Positions 8,108 through 15,560 of a DNA stretch of 28,722 nt are shown piece after piece; the first letter of the stretch is position 1, and each line of letters starts with the position of its first letter. Origin of the DNA: JANQKX01 sp039028695 (GTDB lineage Bacteria > Pseudomonadota > Alphaproteobacteria > Kiloniellales > Kiloniellaceae); contig JBCCHN010000061.1 of NCBI GenBank assembly GCA_039028695.1, positions 1-28,722 of the forward strand, in the 5' to 3' direction. A model generated the notes under the pieces. It saw nothing but the letters and a program-made list of their open reading frames with translations, searched no databases and was not told where the DNA came from. The translations under genes and the position numbers were made by a program.

Positions 8108-9742
8108 ATGCGCCAGCAACTCTATCATGGCGGTGAAATTTTAACTCTTGACGAGACGAATGCGCGTGCCGAAGCGGTGCTGGTCGAGGATGGCCGTATC
8201 GCGAAAGTGGGCAGCCTGCGCGAGATCGAAGCTGTGGCCTCGGCAAAGGCCTCTCGCCGGGACCTGTGCGGCCGCACCATGATCCCAGGTTTTATTGATC
8301 CTCACGGACATTTTCCCGATTCCGGATTTCTCAAACTTCATCGAGCCGACCTCTCCACCCCCCCGATTGGCGAGTGTCGTTGCCTGTCCGATGTCTTCGA
8401 TCGTCTCCGCCAAAAGGCCGCCAACACAGAACCGGGAAAGTGGGTGATCGGCTCCATGTTTGAGCCGAGTGGGCTTGCCGAAAAGCGTTTCCCCACGCGG
8501 CAAGAGCTGGACAAAATCTCATCCGAGCATCCGATTTGGGTGGTCCACATCTCGGGTCATGCAGGCGTTGCGAACAGCTTGGCACTGGCATTTCGCGGAA
8601 TCGACCGGGACACAGCGACGCCAAAAGGTGGGCATTTTGGTCGCGACCCTTCGACTGGAGACCTCGACGGCCTGCTGGATGGTATGGCGGCCATGGGAAA
8701 CCTCGGGGACTCCGAGTTCCAAATCACTTACGATAAATTCCGCTCAGCTTTTAAGGCAGCAGCCGAGGAGTACCTTGCTCAGGGAGTGACCTTGGCTCAA
8801 AACGCTTGGGCGACAAAAAGCTTGCTTGGCTACTTTGGCCGAATTGCTACTGAAGATGCGCCTGAAATCGATGTGATGGTGCTGCCAGCGGGATTTCTTG
8901 AGCCCAAGGTAAGCCGCCAAGAGTTAGACGTTCCCCTGCCACCGCCGGGCAGCGGCATTATCCTGGGGCCACGCAAGCTGTTTGGCGATGGTTCCTTTCA
9001 TATGCAAACCGCATGCATGACACAACCTTATCACAAGCCTCTAAACGGCGAAGTTGGCTATCGATGCGAGCTCGCCGTGACACCTGAGCAAATGGCAAAA
9101 CGTATCGGCAAGCTCCACGGCCTGGGCTTTCAATGCCACATTCACGCCAACGGCGATGCCACAGCGGATCTAGTGCTCGATGCCATCGAAACGGTCCAGG
9201 AACGGGACCCTCGAGAAGATCATCGCCACACCCTTATCCATGCCCAAACACTAAGAGAGGATCAACTGGACCGCATGGCCGCATTGGGAGTGACGGCGAG
9301 TTTTTTTCCGGCGCACATTTACTATTGGGGTGACTATCATCGCGACACCACATTGGGCCCAGAGCGGGTTCAAAACATGTGCCCTGCCCGATGGGCGGCA
9401 GACCGCAACATTCGCTTTACCATCCATAACGACGCACAAGTCACGCCTACCTTACCCTTGCACCTGATGTGGTGCGCGGTCAATCGCCTTTCAGTGACGG
9501 GGTCAGAAATTGGCAAACAGCAAGCGCTCACCCCCCTGGAGGCCCTGCGCGCCCACACGATCGATGCGGCTTGGCAGGTGTTTCAGGAGCATGACAGAGG
9601 CAGTATCGAGACCGGCAAGCGCGCCGATTTCGCAATCCTGTCTGCCAGTCCGGTCCAGAATCCTTCAGCGATTAAAGACATAACTGTCCAAGAAACCGTG
9701 GTATGTGGCGAAATTCGCTATTTGAGAACAACAAGTGCCTGA
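8108..9742 (+). CDS. YtcJ-like amidohydrolase (amidohydrolase family 3)
   Basis: Metal-dependent hydrolase of the amidohydrolase superfamily, 544 residues, close to the YtcJ / N-substituted formamide deformylase group. Such enzymes open amide, formamide or cyclic C-N bonds. Metal-site residues can be placed: the H-x-H pair His66/His68 in GFIDPHGHF, probable carbamylated Lys290 in GPRKLFGDGS, His346 in HIHANGD, His378 in HTLIHAQ and Asp442 in HNDAQ. The C-terminal segment ETGKRADFAIL closes the composite beta domain. It has no signal peptide. The ATG at 8108 lacks a clear ribosome site. It sits between two CocE hydrolases and faces the third tail to tail. A role in breaking down the same substrate is inferred from position. 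Confidence 0.9.
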   Translation: MRQQLYHGGEILTLDETNARAEAVLVEDGRIAKVGSLREIEAVASAKASRRDLCGRTMIPGFIDPHGHFPDSGFLKLHRADLSTPPIGECRCLSDVFDRLRQKAANTEPGKWVIGSMFEPSGLAEKRFPTRQELDKISSEHPIWVVHISGHAGVANSLALAFRGIDRDTATPKGGHFGRDPSTGDLDGLLDGMAAMGNLGDSEFQITYDKFRSAFKAAAEEYLAQGVTLAQNAWATKSLLGYFGRIATEDAPEIDVMVLPAGFLEPKVSRQELDVPLPPPGSGIILGPRKLFGDGSFHMQTACMTQPYHKPLNGEVGYRCELAVTPEQMAKRIGKLHGLGFQCHIHANGDATADLVLDAIETVQERDPREDHRHTLIHAQTLREDQLDRMAALGVTASFFPAHIYYWGDYHRDTTLGPERVQNMCPARWAADRNIRFTIHNDAQVTPTLPLHLMWCAVNRLSVTGSEIGKQQALTPLEALRAHTIDAAWQVFQEHDRGSIETGKRADFAILSASPVQNPSAIKDITVQETVVCGEIRYLRTTSA

Positions 9743-9796
9743 GAAGACTGCTGCCTCATCGAAGGAGTGCCGGTGTCGGCTAAAAGAGCAGCCAAA

Positions 9797-11827
9797 CTAC
9801 ATCCCATTTCTTGGGATGCGGCTCGACCATTGACGCTCGAAAAACACCTCGCTCCCGTCGCGGCATTCTAGCGACGCCTCTAGGACAAAGTCATCTTCTG
9901 TTGCAGTCATTTGCGCGTTGGAAATCACGGTCGCTTGCCAAGACTCTTGCCGCGATATCTCGTGGACCTGTTTCATTGTGAGCACCGCCGACAGAGGGTC
10001 GTCAGGTTGGATAGAATAGATCCTATCCATGACGTAACTGACTTCCGTATCGATGTCGTCTAATCGAACACGGCCCGGAGCACCATATCGGCCTCCATCC
10101 AGATGCTGTCGATGGATAACTGTCCCCTCTATCAAATCTATGGTGACGTCCCGTTCCACACTGCCGTCGCGTAGCGCCGTGATCGGCCTGGGAGGAGACG
10201 GCGGCGGCGATGCGAGGGTGCGCGGTACGGGGTCGACGGCTGACCGGTCTCTCACGGGGACACTTATCTGGGAAGTTCCTGGCCGCAGTGTCAAGGTCAC
10301 CGGTTTTGGCGACGGAAAAAGGATTGGCCAATAGGTCGAGGAGAGATGAAGGACCAAGCGATGGCCGGGTGCCAGATGCCATCCTATGCCATGAAACTGC
10401 AGCCTAACCGCCATCTCCTGACCCGGATTAACGGGCGTTACCTTTTCCGATCCATTTCGATGGCTCAAGTTGAAAAACCCTCGCGTTATGACGCATTGAC
10501 CTCCTGACGGTGCCTCGTCGACAAGGACGGCCGCGACAAGGGCTTGGTCCTGATCTGCGGAGACCACGAGATCGATGCTCGGCTGACCGAGAATATCAAC
10601 ACGGTGGTCAAAGGCTGCACTGCGAAAGGTCAACGCCCCACCCTCGTCCAGGCGTTGATCAATGGGTTGATCGCCATGACAGGCAAAGGACACGAAGTCT
10701 CCAGCGGCTTTTCCTTGATCCTGCGGGGAACAGACCGACAACGCGTCGGCGGATTTGGCAGGCTCATCTGCGAGCACCTCCTCATTCAACCAAAACCTGC
10801 GGCTTGAAACCTTCGGTGTCGGCCAGGTCGATTCCTCGACCCATCTCCCGGGCCGTTCCGCATACCAACTCGCCGGTTCCGACCAGTCCTGCAACCAAAA
10901 CCTCAGGCGGGGCTCATCCATGATTCCAGTATCGAGTCCTTTAAGCCAAAAATCCCACCACCTTGTCGCCTCGTCGATGAAATCCACCGCAGGGCCGGGC
11001 ACTCCTTCGTGAGGATAAAGATGCGCCCATGGACCCATCAGGACCTTACATGGCCCTTTTAGGTGTTCAGCGATTCTAAAGGGGGTGTCACGGTAAAGGT
11101 CCGCCCAACCCCCCATGAAATAAACGGGGACTTTTATCTTGCTGTAATCCTCGCAGATAGACCCATGTCTCCAGAAAGCATCTCGGGTTTGGTGGCGCAG
11201 CCACCTTTCCGGCCAAAACTCCGCGCCCTCAAGACGATCCTGCCATAGCTCTTTCCACTTGTTTTCTCCGACAACTTCCGGGTCTGGCGGCAAAGCATTA
11301 TATAAATGCATTATCGAACCCCACCAGAAATTGTCGTTCAGCAGGGCAGCACCATTGAAGTGAATGCACTCCGCCCAGCGATCATCAGTGCCCATCACGG
11401 GGATGATCGCTTTCAAAGCCGGTGGCTGAAGGGCGGCGACCTGGAAAGAATTATAGGCCCCCCAGGACTTGCCCATCATGCCTACCAAGCCAGAACACCA
11501 TGGTTGATCCGCGATCCAGGCAATGATGTCACAAGCGTCTTGCAGTTCCTGTTGCAGGTATTCGTCCTCCAGCAGCCCGTCGCTGTCGCCGGAGCCACCA
11601 ATATCAACGCGCACCGAAGCATAACCCCTGGCTGCGAATCTCGGATGCATAGATTCATCCCGCAGTCGTGTTCGGTCACGCAAACGATAGGGAATAAATT
11701 CGAAGATCGCCGGTACGGGCTCGTCTTCAGCATTGGCAGGCATCCAAATACGACCGGCGAGCCGTCGTTTGTCCGGCATAGTGATCCAAATCGTTTCCAG
11801 GTCGCGTATTGGACTGTGCTCTCTCAT
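9797..11827 (-). CDS. CocE/NonD family serine hydrolase (paralogue 3)
   Basis: Third CocE/NonD hydrolase, 676 residues. The inferred triad is Ser121 in GKSWGA, Asp243 in GGWAD and His269 in GPWAH. It shares EYLQQELQDAC, QPWCSG and AALQPPALKAI with the other two, but the residue after the nucleophile motif is Ala instead of Gly, and VDIGGSG replaces the usual VDIRGSG, so this copy has diverged near the active site. All three copies end with a similar tail (IPRNG/IPRDG/IDRNG). It starts at ATG with an AAAGGG site seven bases upstream. It converges on the amidohydrolase with a 54-base gap. The substrate is unknown; context suggests the same pathway as the peptide-type importer. Confidence 0.9.
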   Translation of the reverse strand: MREHSPIRDLETIWITMPDKRRLAGRIWMPANAEDEPVPAIFEFIPYRLRDRTRLRDESMHPRFAARGYASVRVDIGGSGDSDGLLEDEYLQQELQDACDIIAWIADQPWCSGLVGMMGKSWGAYNSFQVAALQPPALKAIIPVMGTDDRWAECIHFNGAALLNDNFWWGSIMHLYNALPPDPEVVGENKWKELWQDRLEGAEFWPERWLRHQTRDAFWRHGSICEDYSKIKVPVYFMGGWADLYRDTPFRIAEHLKGPCKVLMGPWAHLYPHEGVPGPAVDFIDEATRWWDFWLKGLDTGIMDEPRLRFWLQDWSEPASWYAERPGRWVEESTWPTPKVSSRRFWLNEEVLADEPAKSADALSVCSPQDQGKAAGDFVSFACHGDQPIDQRLDEGGALTFRSAAFDHRVDILGQPSIDLVVSADQDQALVAAVLVDEAPSGGQCVITRGFFNLSHRNGSEKVTPVNPGQEMAVRLQFHGIGWHLAPGHRLVLHLSSTYWPILFPSPKPVTLTLRPGTSQISVPVRDRSAVDPVPRTLASPPPSPPRPITALRDGSVERDVTIDLIEGTVIHRQHLDGGRYGAPGRVRLDDIDTEVSYVMDRIYSIQPDDPLSAVLTMKQVHEISRQESWQATVISNAQMTATEDDFVLEASLECRDGSEVFFERQWSSRIPRNGM
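9800..9818. repeat. Small hairpin at a convergent gene junction
   Basis: CATCCCA (9800-9806) pairs perfectly with TGGGATG (9812-9818) across a 5-base loop, inside the last codons of hydrolase 3 and 58 bases after the amidohydrolase stop. There is no T-run on either strand, so it does not qualify as a standard intrinsic terminator. It may still slow or end convergent transcription. Confidence 0.3.
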
Positions 11828-12454
11828 GCATCGCCCTTTCGAGATCTCATCGCCAATGCTCTCGCTTGATGGTCAAAATAGCCACTAGTCAAAGATACGC
11901 CCATCAAGGATCGACGGAAATGGCCTGAATGTCCAAATTGCACAAAAGCTGATTTCTTCCGGCTCTTTTAGCGAGATTTACTGCCTGTCATCTTTTCCGG
12001 CCTAAGTTGATCAGCGTCACCGCTCGGATCCCGATAGGTTCCGGCTGCCTCGGGAAAGAATTGGTATGATGCTCGTAAACAGCCTTCTTGATTGCTAAAG
12101 CCGAAGCTATGGCAGGGCGCTATGAAACTCGGCGAGCAAAAGACAAACAACTGCCTCACATTACCGACGCACCTGAGCCGCATTTGGCCAAACTCATGGC
12201 ATGGTATAGCTATTTTCGGCCACCAATGGCCGGCAACCGCAAAGATCGCTTTGGCCTCAATGGCAGAGGTTCGAGCACGTGACGTTCATTTTCGACTACT
12301 TTGTGACCAACTTCGGACGCAGACAATCGGTTACCAGTACGGCACACAAAGACCCTACTTGGACATTAGGTGAGAGGATCGTCCTTCCTCACAAGGTTTT
12401 AGGCTTGCAATTGGAAACTACGTCTCAACTCTGCGCCCGAACTCCTAAAAACTT
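11828..12454. other. 627-base region without a recognisable gene
   Basis: The gap lies between the start of CocE hydrolase 3 and the end of the last gene of the long minus-strand operon. It should contain the hydrolase 3 promoter and the operon's transcription end. Only short frames exist on both strands (up to 93 codons); none has a good ribosome site or a recognisable motif, and their translations do not look like a family I know. The composition is more AT-rich than the neighbouring genes. It could be a decayed gene, but I cannot name one. Confidence 0.5.
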
Positions 12455-12459
12455 TTAGG
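12444..12459. repeat. AT-rich palindrome at the 3' end of the long operon
   Basis: CCTAAAA (12444-12450) and TTTTAGG (12453-12459) form a perfect palindrome spanning the stop codon of the last operon gene. The stem is weak (few G-C pairs, 2-base centre) and no T-run follows on the minus strand, so I do not call it a terminator; position is the only argument for a role in ending the transcript. Confidence 0.25.
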
Positions 12460-13831
12460 CACTGTACCGCATCATGGCTGTGGTTGGATCCGGCGCCTTG
12501 TGAAACTTACCGTCCTTCATGATGGCGACAATGCGCTCGCTATCTTGGAGAATGCGCACGTCCGTGGTGGGATCGCCGTCAACCAGCAGAAGGTCGGCTA
12601 AATAACCTTCCTTGATCTGACCCAGCTCTTGGCCCATCCCCATGATCTCGCCGCCGTATTTGGTGCCGGCCAGCAGAGCCTCTATGGGGCTGAGGCCCAA
12701 CAAATCCACAAAGTACTCAAGGTCCTTGGCATTCGTGCCGTGGGGCGTCCATGCAAAGCCGTAATCGCCGCCAATGAGCACACGAATGCCGCGCTTGTGC
12801 ATCTTCTGCATGGTATCAAGGGCGTGCTCCAGCTCCCGTTCATAAGCAATGGTTAGCGGGCTGCCGGGTTTGATGCCATAGTCGCCCGCGTTGCGCGCTG
12901 TGTTGATCAGCCAGGCCAACCCTGGGGCCACAAAATGCTTGTCCTTGTTGGCTTCCAAGAGGTCCAACGTTTCCTCATCGCTGTAGGAGGCATGATAGAT
13001 GTTCTCGATGCCAAACTTGACGCAGCGCTGAATGGAATTCTTGGAGCGGGCATGGGCCGCCATACGCCGGCCCCGGCCTTTTGCCTCGGAGACACAGGCC
13101 GCCACTTCCTCATCGGTGAATTGGTTTTCCTCTGCGCCCATGCCGGCAATTTCTTCTCCCGACAGGTTGATTTTGATTGTGTCCACCCCGATTTTCATCA
13201 GTTGGCGTGTTTTTAGGCGCATATCCTCCGCGCCCGAAACCACGATGCCCAGGTTCAGCCCCTCGTGGGGGATGTGAGGCAAGCTGGCATCACCCAAACC
13301 GCCCACGGCTGTAAGTTCAGGGCCCGCCGCCGTATAGCGTGGCCCCGGCACCTTGCCGGACTCGATAGCCCGCTTAATCACAACATCCAAACGCGGCTTT
13401 GCCGCCGCCGCGCCGTAGCCTGCGGTAAAGCCCGAATCGATCAATATCTTCGCGGTATAAACGCAGTTAAGCATGTGCTCCTCAACCGGCATCATCACGA
13501 TGGGGTCCACGCCAGGGGCGTTGTTCCAGCTCAGGTGCAAATGGGCGTCGATCAAGCCCGGCATCAAGGTCATGCCGCGGCCGTCAATGCGCTGACTGCC
13601 GTTACCGTTCCAGTTCCCCGATCCAAGGCTAGTAGCGCCAAGGCCCCGTCCGCCCATGCCACCGCCGGCGCGGGCGATCGCCTGGATACGGTTGCCCCTG
13701 ATCGTGGCCTCACCGAAGAAGGGGGCGGCACCGCTGCCATCGAAAATACGCACATTGGTGAACACCAAGTCGCCCTGATTGCCGTTGGTCGAGCGATTTT
13801 CGCCCCACCCACTATAGATGTTTTCTGCCAT
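12455..13831 (-). CDS. Imidazolonepropionase-like amidohydrolase
   Basis: Metal-dependent amidohydrolase, 458 residues, resembling the imidazolonepropionase-like / Xaa-Pro dipeptidase subgroup of the superfamily. Metal ligands can be placed: His97/His99 in GLIDAHLHL, probable carbamylated Lys220 in DTIKINLSGE, His260 in MAAHARS, His280 in IYHASY and Asp356 in GGDYG. A Gly/Asn-rich insert at about residues 56-80 lies between the two strands of the N-terminal beta domain and is unusual. The frame is open to a TTG at 13891, but the ATG at 13831 has a near-perfect AGGAGGA site eight bases upstream and avoids overlap with the previous gene. It is the last gene of the operon, 50 bases after the alpha/beta hydrolase. 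It may cleave a cyclic amide or lactam late in the pathway; this is inference. Confidence 0.88.
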   Translation of the reverse strand: MAENIYSGWGENRSTNGNQGDLVFTNVRIFDGSGAAPFFGEATIRGNRIQAIARAGGGMGGRGLGATSLGSGNWNGNGSQRIDGRGMTLMPGLIDAHLHLSWNNAPGVDPIVMMPVEEHMLNCVYTAKILIDSGFTAGYGAAAAKPRLDVVIKRAIESGKVPGPRYTAAGPELTAVGGLGDASLPHIPHEGLNLGIVVSGAEDMRLKTRQLMKIGVDTIKINLSGEEIAGMGAEENQFTDEEVAACVSEAKGRGRRMAAHARSKNSIQRCVKFGIENIYHASYSDEETLDLLEANKDKHFVAPGLAWLINTARNAGDYGIKPGSPLTIAYERELEHALDTMQKMHKRGIRVLIGGDYGFAWTPHGTNAKDLEYFVDLLGLSPIEALLAGTKYGGEIMGMGQELGQIKEGYLADLLLVDGDPTTDVRILQDSERIVAIMKDGKFHKAPDPTTAMMRYSA

Positions 13832-13881
13832 GGTGACCTTCCTCCTTCTTGGCGCGACAGCAAGGGCGCGCATCTTTGAGT

Positions 13882-14664
13882 TCACGACCAAGCAAATTTT
13901 TTCAAATGCTCAGACAGCAATGCGGCGGATTTATCTGGCGCCTCCACCATCATCCAATGGGCGACGCTGGGCAGCACCTCGACTGTGGCTCCTTTGATCT
14001 TCTCGCCGAGTTTTTGTGCCATAGCCACGGGCGTCACCGGATCGGCCTCGCCGGCCACCAAAAGGGTGGGGCAGGTAATGGCGCTGTGATCCGCCGCTAC
14101 GGACTCACTGAGCGCCATGCAGTGTGCCGCATAGCCCCTGGGATCCTGGCGCAGCACGCTTTCCCGCACGAAAGCCCCAGCTACAGGATTGGCTCGCCGC
14201 GCTGCTTCGCCAACACTGCCCTGGCAGATGGCATCCGCAATCCCGGCCATCCCGTCCCGAGAGGCCGTTTCAGCGCGCTCCTTGAGGGCCTTGCGGGCAG
14301 CGGGCGGCGGCACCAGCATGGGACCAAAAAGAGTCAAACTGGCCACCGCGGCGGGATCCCGTGCGGCCAGGTGTTGGCACACCAAGGTGCCCATGGAATG
14401 GCCGACAAAATGGGCCCTCTCCAGGCCCGCGGTACGCAGTGCCTCACGGCAAAATGCGACCATGCCGTCTATACCTGACTGACCCGGCCGCAAGGCAGAG
14501 CGCCCGGCTCCAGGCAAATCGAGACGCAAGACTTCGTAATCCCCCAGGACATCAAGCAAAGTTTGGAAAGAATTGGACGTGCCACCCAGGCCGTGCACCA
14601 TCATAACCGCCGGGCCATTGCCTGACCGTTCCATCACCGCGCTGCCCAGACGAAGATCTGTCAT
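13882..14664 (-). CDS. Alpha/beta hydrolase, PcaD-like
   Basis: Cytoplasmic alpha/beta-fold hydrolase of 260 residues. The oxyanion motif is VHGLGGTS (residues 23-30). The nucleophile elbow is GHSMG with Ser90, the acid is Asp208 in AGEADPVTP, and the base is His236 in VAHWMM. Length and pattern resemble 3-oxoadipate enol-lactonase (PcaD) and meta-cleavage-product hydrolases, both of which act in aromatic ring breakdown. The gene starts 3 bases after the stop of the FAH-family gene, so translation is likely coupled, and it precedes the terminal amidohydrolase. An enol-lactone, a ring-cleavage product or an ester are all possible substrates. The family is clear; the exact reaction is not. Confidence 0.88.
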   Translation of the reverse strand: MTDLRLGSAVMERSGNGPAVMMVHGLGGTSNSFQTLLDVLGDYEVLRLDLPGAGRSALRPGQSGIDGMVAFCREALRTAGLERAHFVGHSMGTLVCQHLAARDPAAVASLTLFGPMLVPPPAARKALKERAETASRDGMAGIADAICQGSVGEAARRANPVAGAFVRESVLRQDPRGYAAHCMALSESVAADHSAITCPTLLVAGEADPVTPVAMAQKLGEKIKGATVEVLPSVAHWMMVEAPDKSAALLSEHLKKFAWS

Positions 14665-14667
14665 GGC

Positions 14668-15534
14668 TCAAACCGACCCGACCATATTTTGCAAGACTCC
14701 AATGCCGCCAACCTCCATGCGCACCTCATCCCCGGCTTGCAAATACTTGGGCGGGTCAAAGCCGATACCCACACCCGCCGGGGTTCCCGTGGCGATAATA
14801 TCACCGGGCAGGAGCGTAATGCCGTTAGAAATCGCGGCGATAATTGTCGGGACATCAAAGATTAGAAGGCCCGTATTTGAATCCTGACGCAGGTCTCCGT
14901 TTACCCAGCAGCGCACGGGCGTATCGGCCAGATCCACCTCGTCTGCCGTAACTGCCCAGGGCCCCATGGGGCAAAAGCTGTCCTGAGACTTGCCAATGAG
15001 CCACTGACTGTGCTGTCCCTGCAGGTCCCGCGCGGTCACGTCATTGACGATGCTATAGCCCCAGACGTGATCCAGCGCGGCTGATTTTGAGATGTTACGC
15101 CCGGCCTTACCAATTATGACTGCCAATTCTACCTCGTAGTCAACCGCGGTAGACACGGCTGGATCGATATAAATTTTTTCGCCCGGGCCGATAACACTTT
15201 CGGGCACCTTGGAAAACACGATGGGGTGTTTCGGCACCGCGCCCGCCGCCGCCGAGCTATCAAAACCGGAAGAGGCGAACTCCTCGGCGTGGGCGTGGTA
15301 GTTTTTCCCGACGCAAAAAATGTTGCGCCTTGGCCGAGGAATTGGTGCCAGTAAGGTGACGTCTGTGAGGGCAATCTGTTCCTTAACCGATGGCAGGGGC
15401 CTTTCGATCAAGGCCAAGACACCGCTGTCCGAAATCGGGTCCTGCGGTCTATCGATTCGCTCGACCACATTTTCAGCTTCGTTTACCCGCCCCAGGTGCC
15501 TCCCGTTTTTCCAATCGAAATGCGCAATCTTCAT
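14668..15534 (-). CDS. Fumarylacetoacetate hydrolase (FAH) family enzyme
   Basis: FAH-superfamily enzyme of 288 residues. Members hydrolyse acylpyruvates, isomerise or decarboxylate hydroxymuconates, or hydrate 2-oxopentenoates. Metal ligands are Glu134 and Glu136 in DYEVELAV and Asp165 in NDVTARD. The usual FAH motifs are intact: CVGKNYHAHAEE (74-85), GKSQDSFCPMGPW (181-193) and a C-terminal GDIIATGTPAGVG. The N-terminal region of about 70 residues is the small domain found in HpcE/YcgM-like members. It starts at ATG with an AAAGGGGAC site. It is 26 bases downstream of the oxidoreductase fusion and 3 bases before the alpha/beta hydrolase. The trio of oxidoreductase, FAH and alpha/beta hydrolase is typical of breakdown of a ring-derived dicarbonyl compound, which is inference here. 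Confidence 0.9.
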   Translation of the reverse strand: MKIAHFDWKNGRHLGRVNEAENVVERIDRPQDPISDSGVLALIERPLPSVKEQIALTDVTLLAPIPRPRRNIFCVGKNYHAHAEEFASSGFDSSAAAGAVPKHPIVFSKVPESVIGPGEKIYIDPAVSTAVDYEVELAVIIGKAGRNISKSAALDHVWGYSIVNDVTARDLQGQHSQWLIGKSQDSFCPMGPWAVTADEVDLADTPVRCWVNGDLRQDSNTGLLIFDVPTIIAAISNGITLLPGDIIATGTPAGVGIGFDPPKYLQAGDEVRMEVGGIGVLQNMVGSV

Positions 15535-15560
15535 AATGTCCCCTTTAATATATGTCCGCT

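Noticed and set aside
12217..12232. Hairpin CGGCCA/TGGCCG as a transcription terminator
   Set aside because: Good 6-base stem with 4-base loop, but no T-run follows on either strand, so an intrinsic terminator is not supported.
12088..12373. Small plus-strand frames of 64 and 93 codons in the long gap
   Set aside because: No ribosome site, overlapping each other in different frames, and no recognisable motif; not enough to call a gene or pseudogene.
12455..13891. Longer form of the terminal amidohydrolase starting at TTG 13891
   Set aside because: The ATG at 13831 has a near-perfect ribosome site; the longer form overlaps the upstream gene and adds a basic leader not expected in the family.
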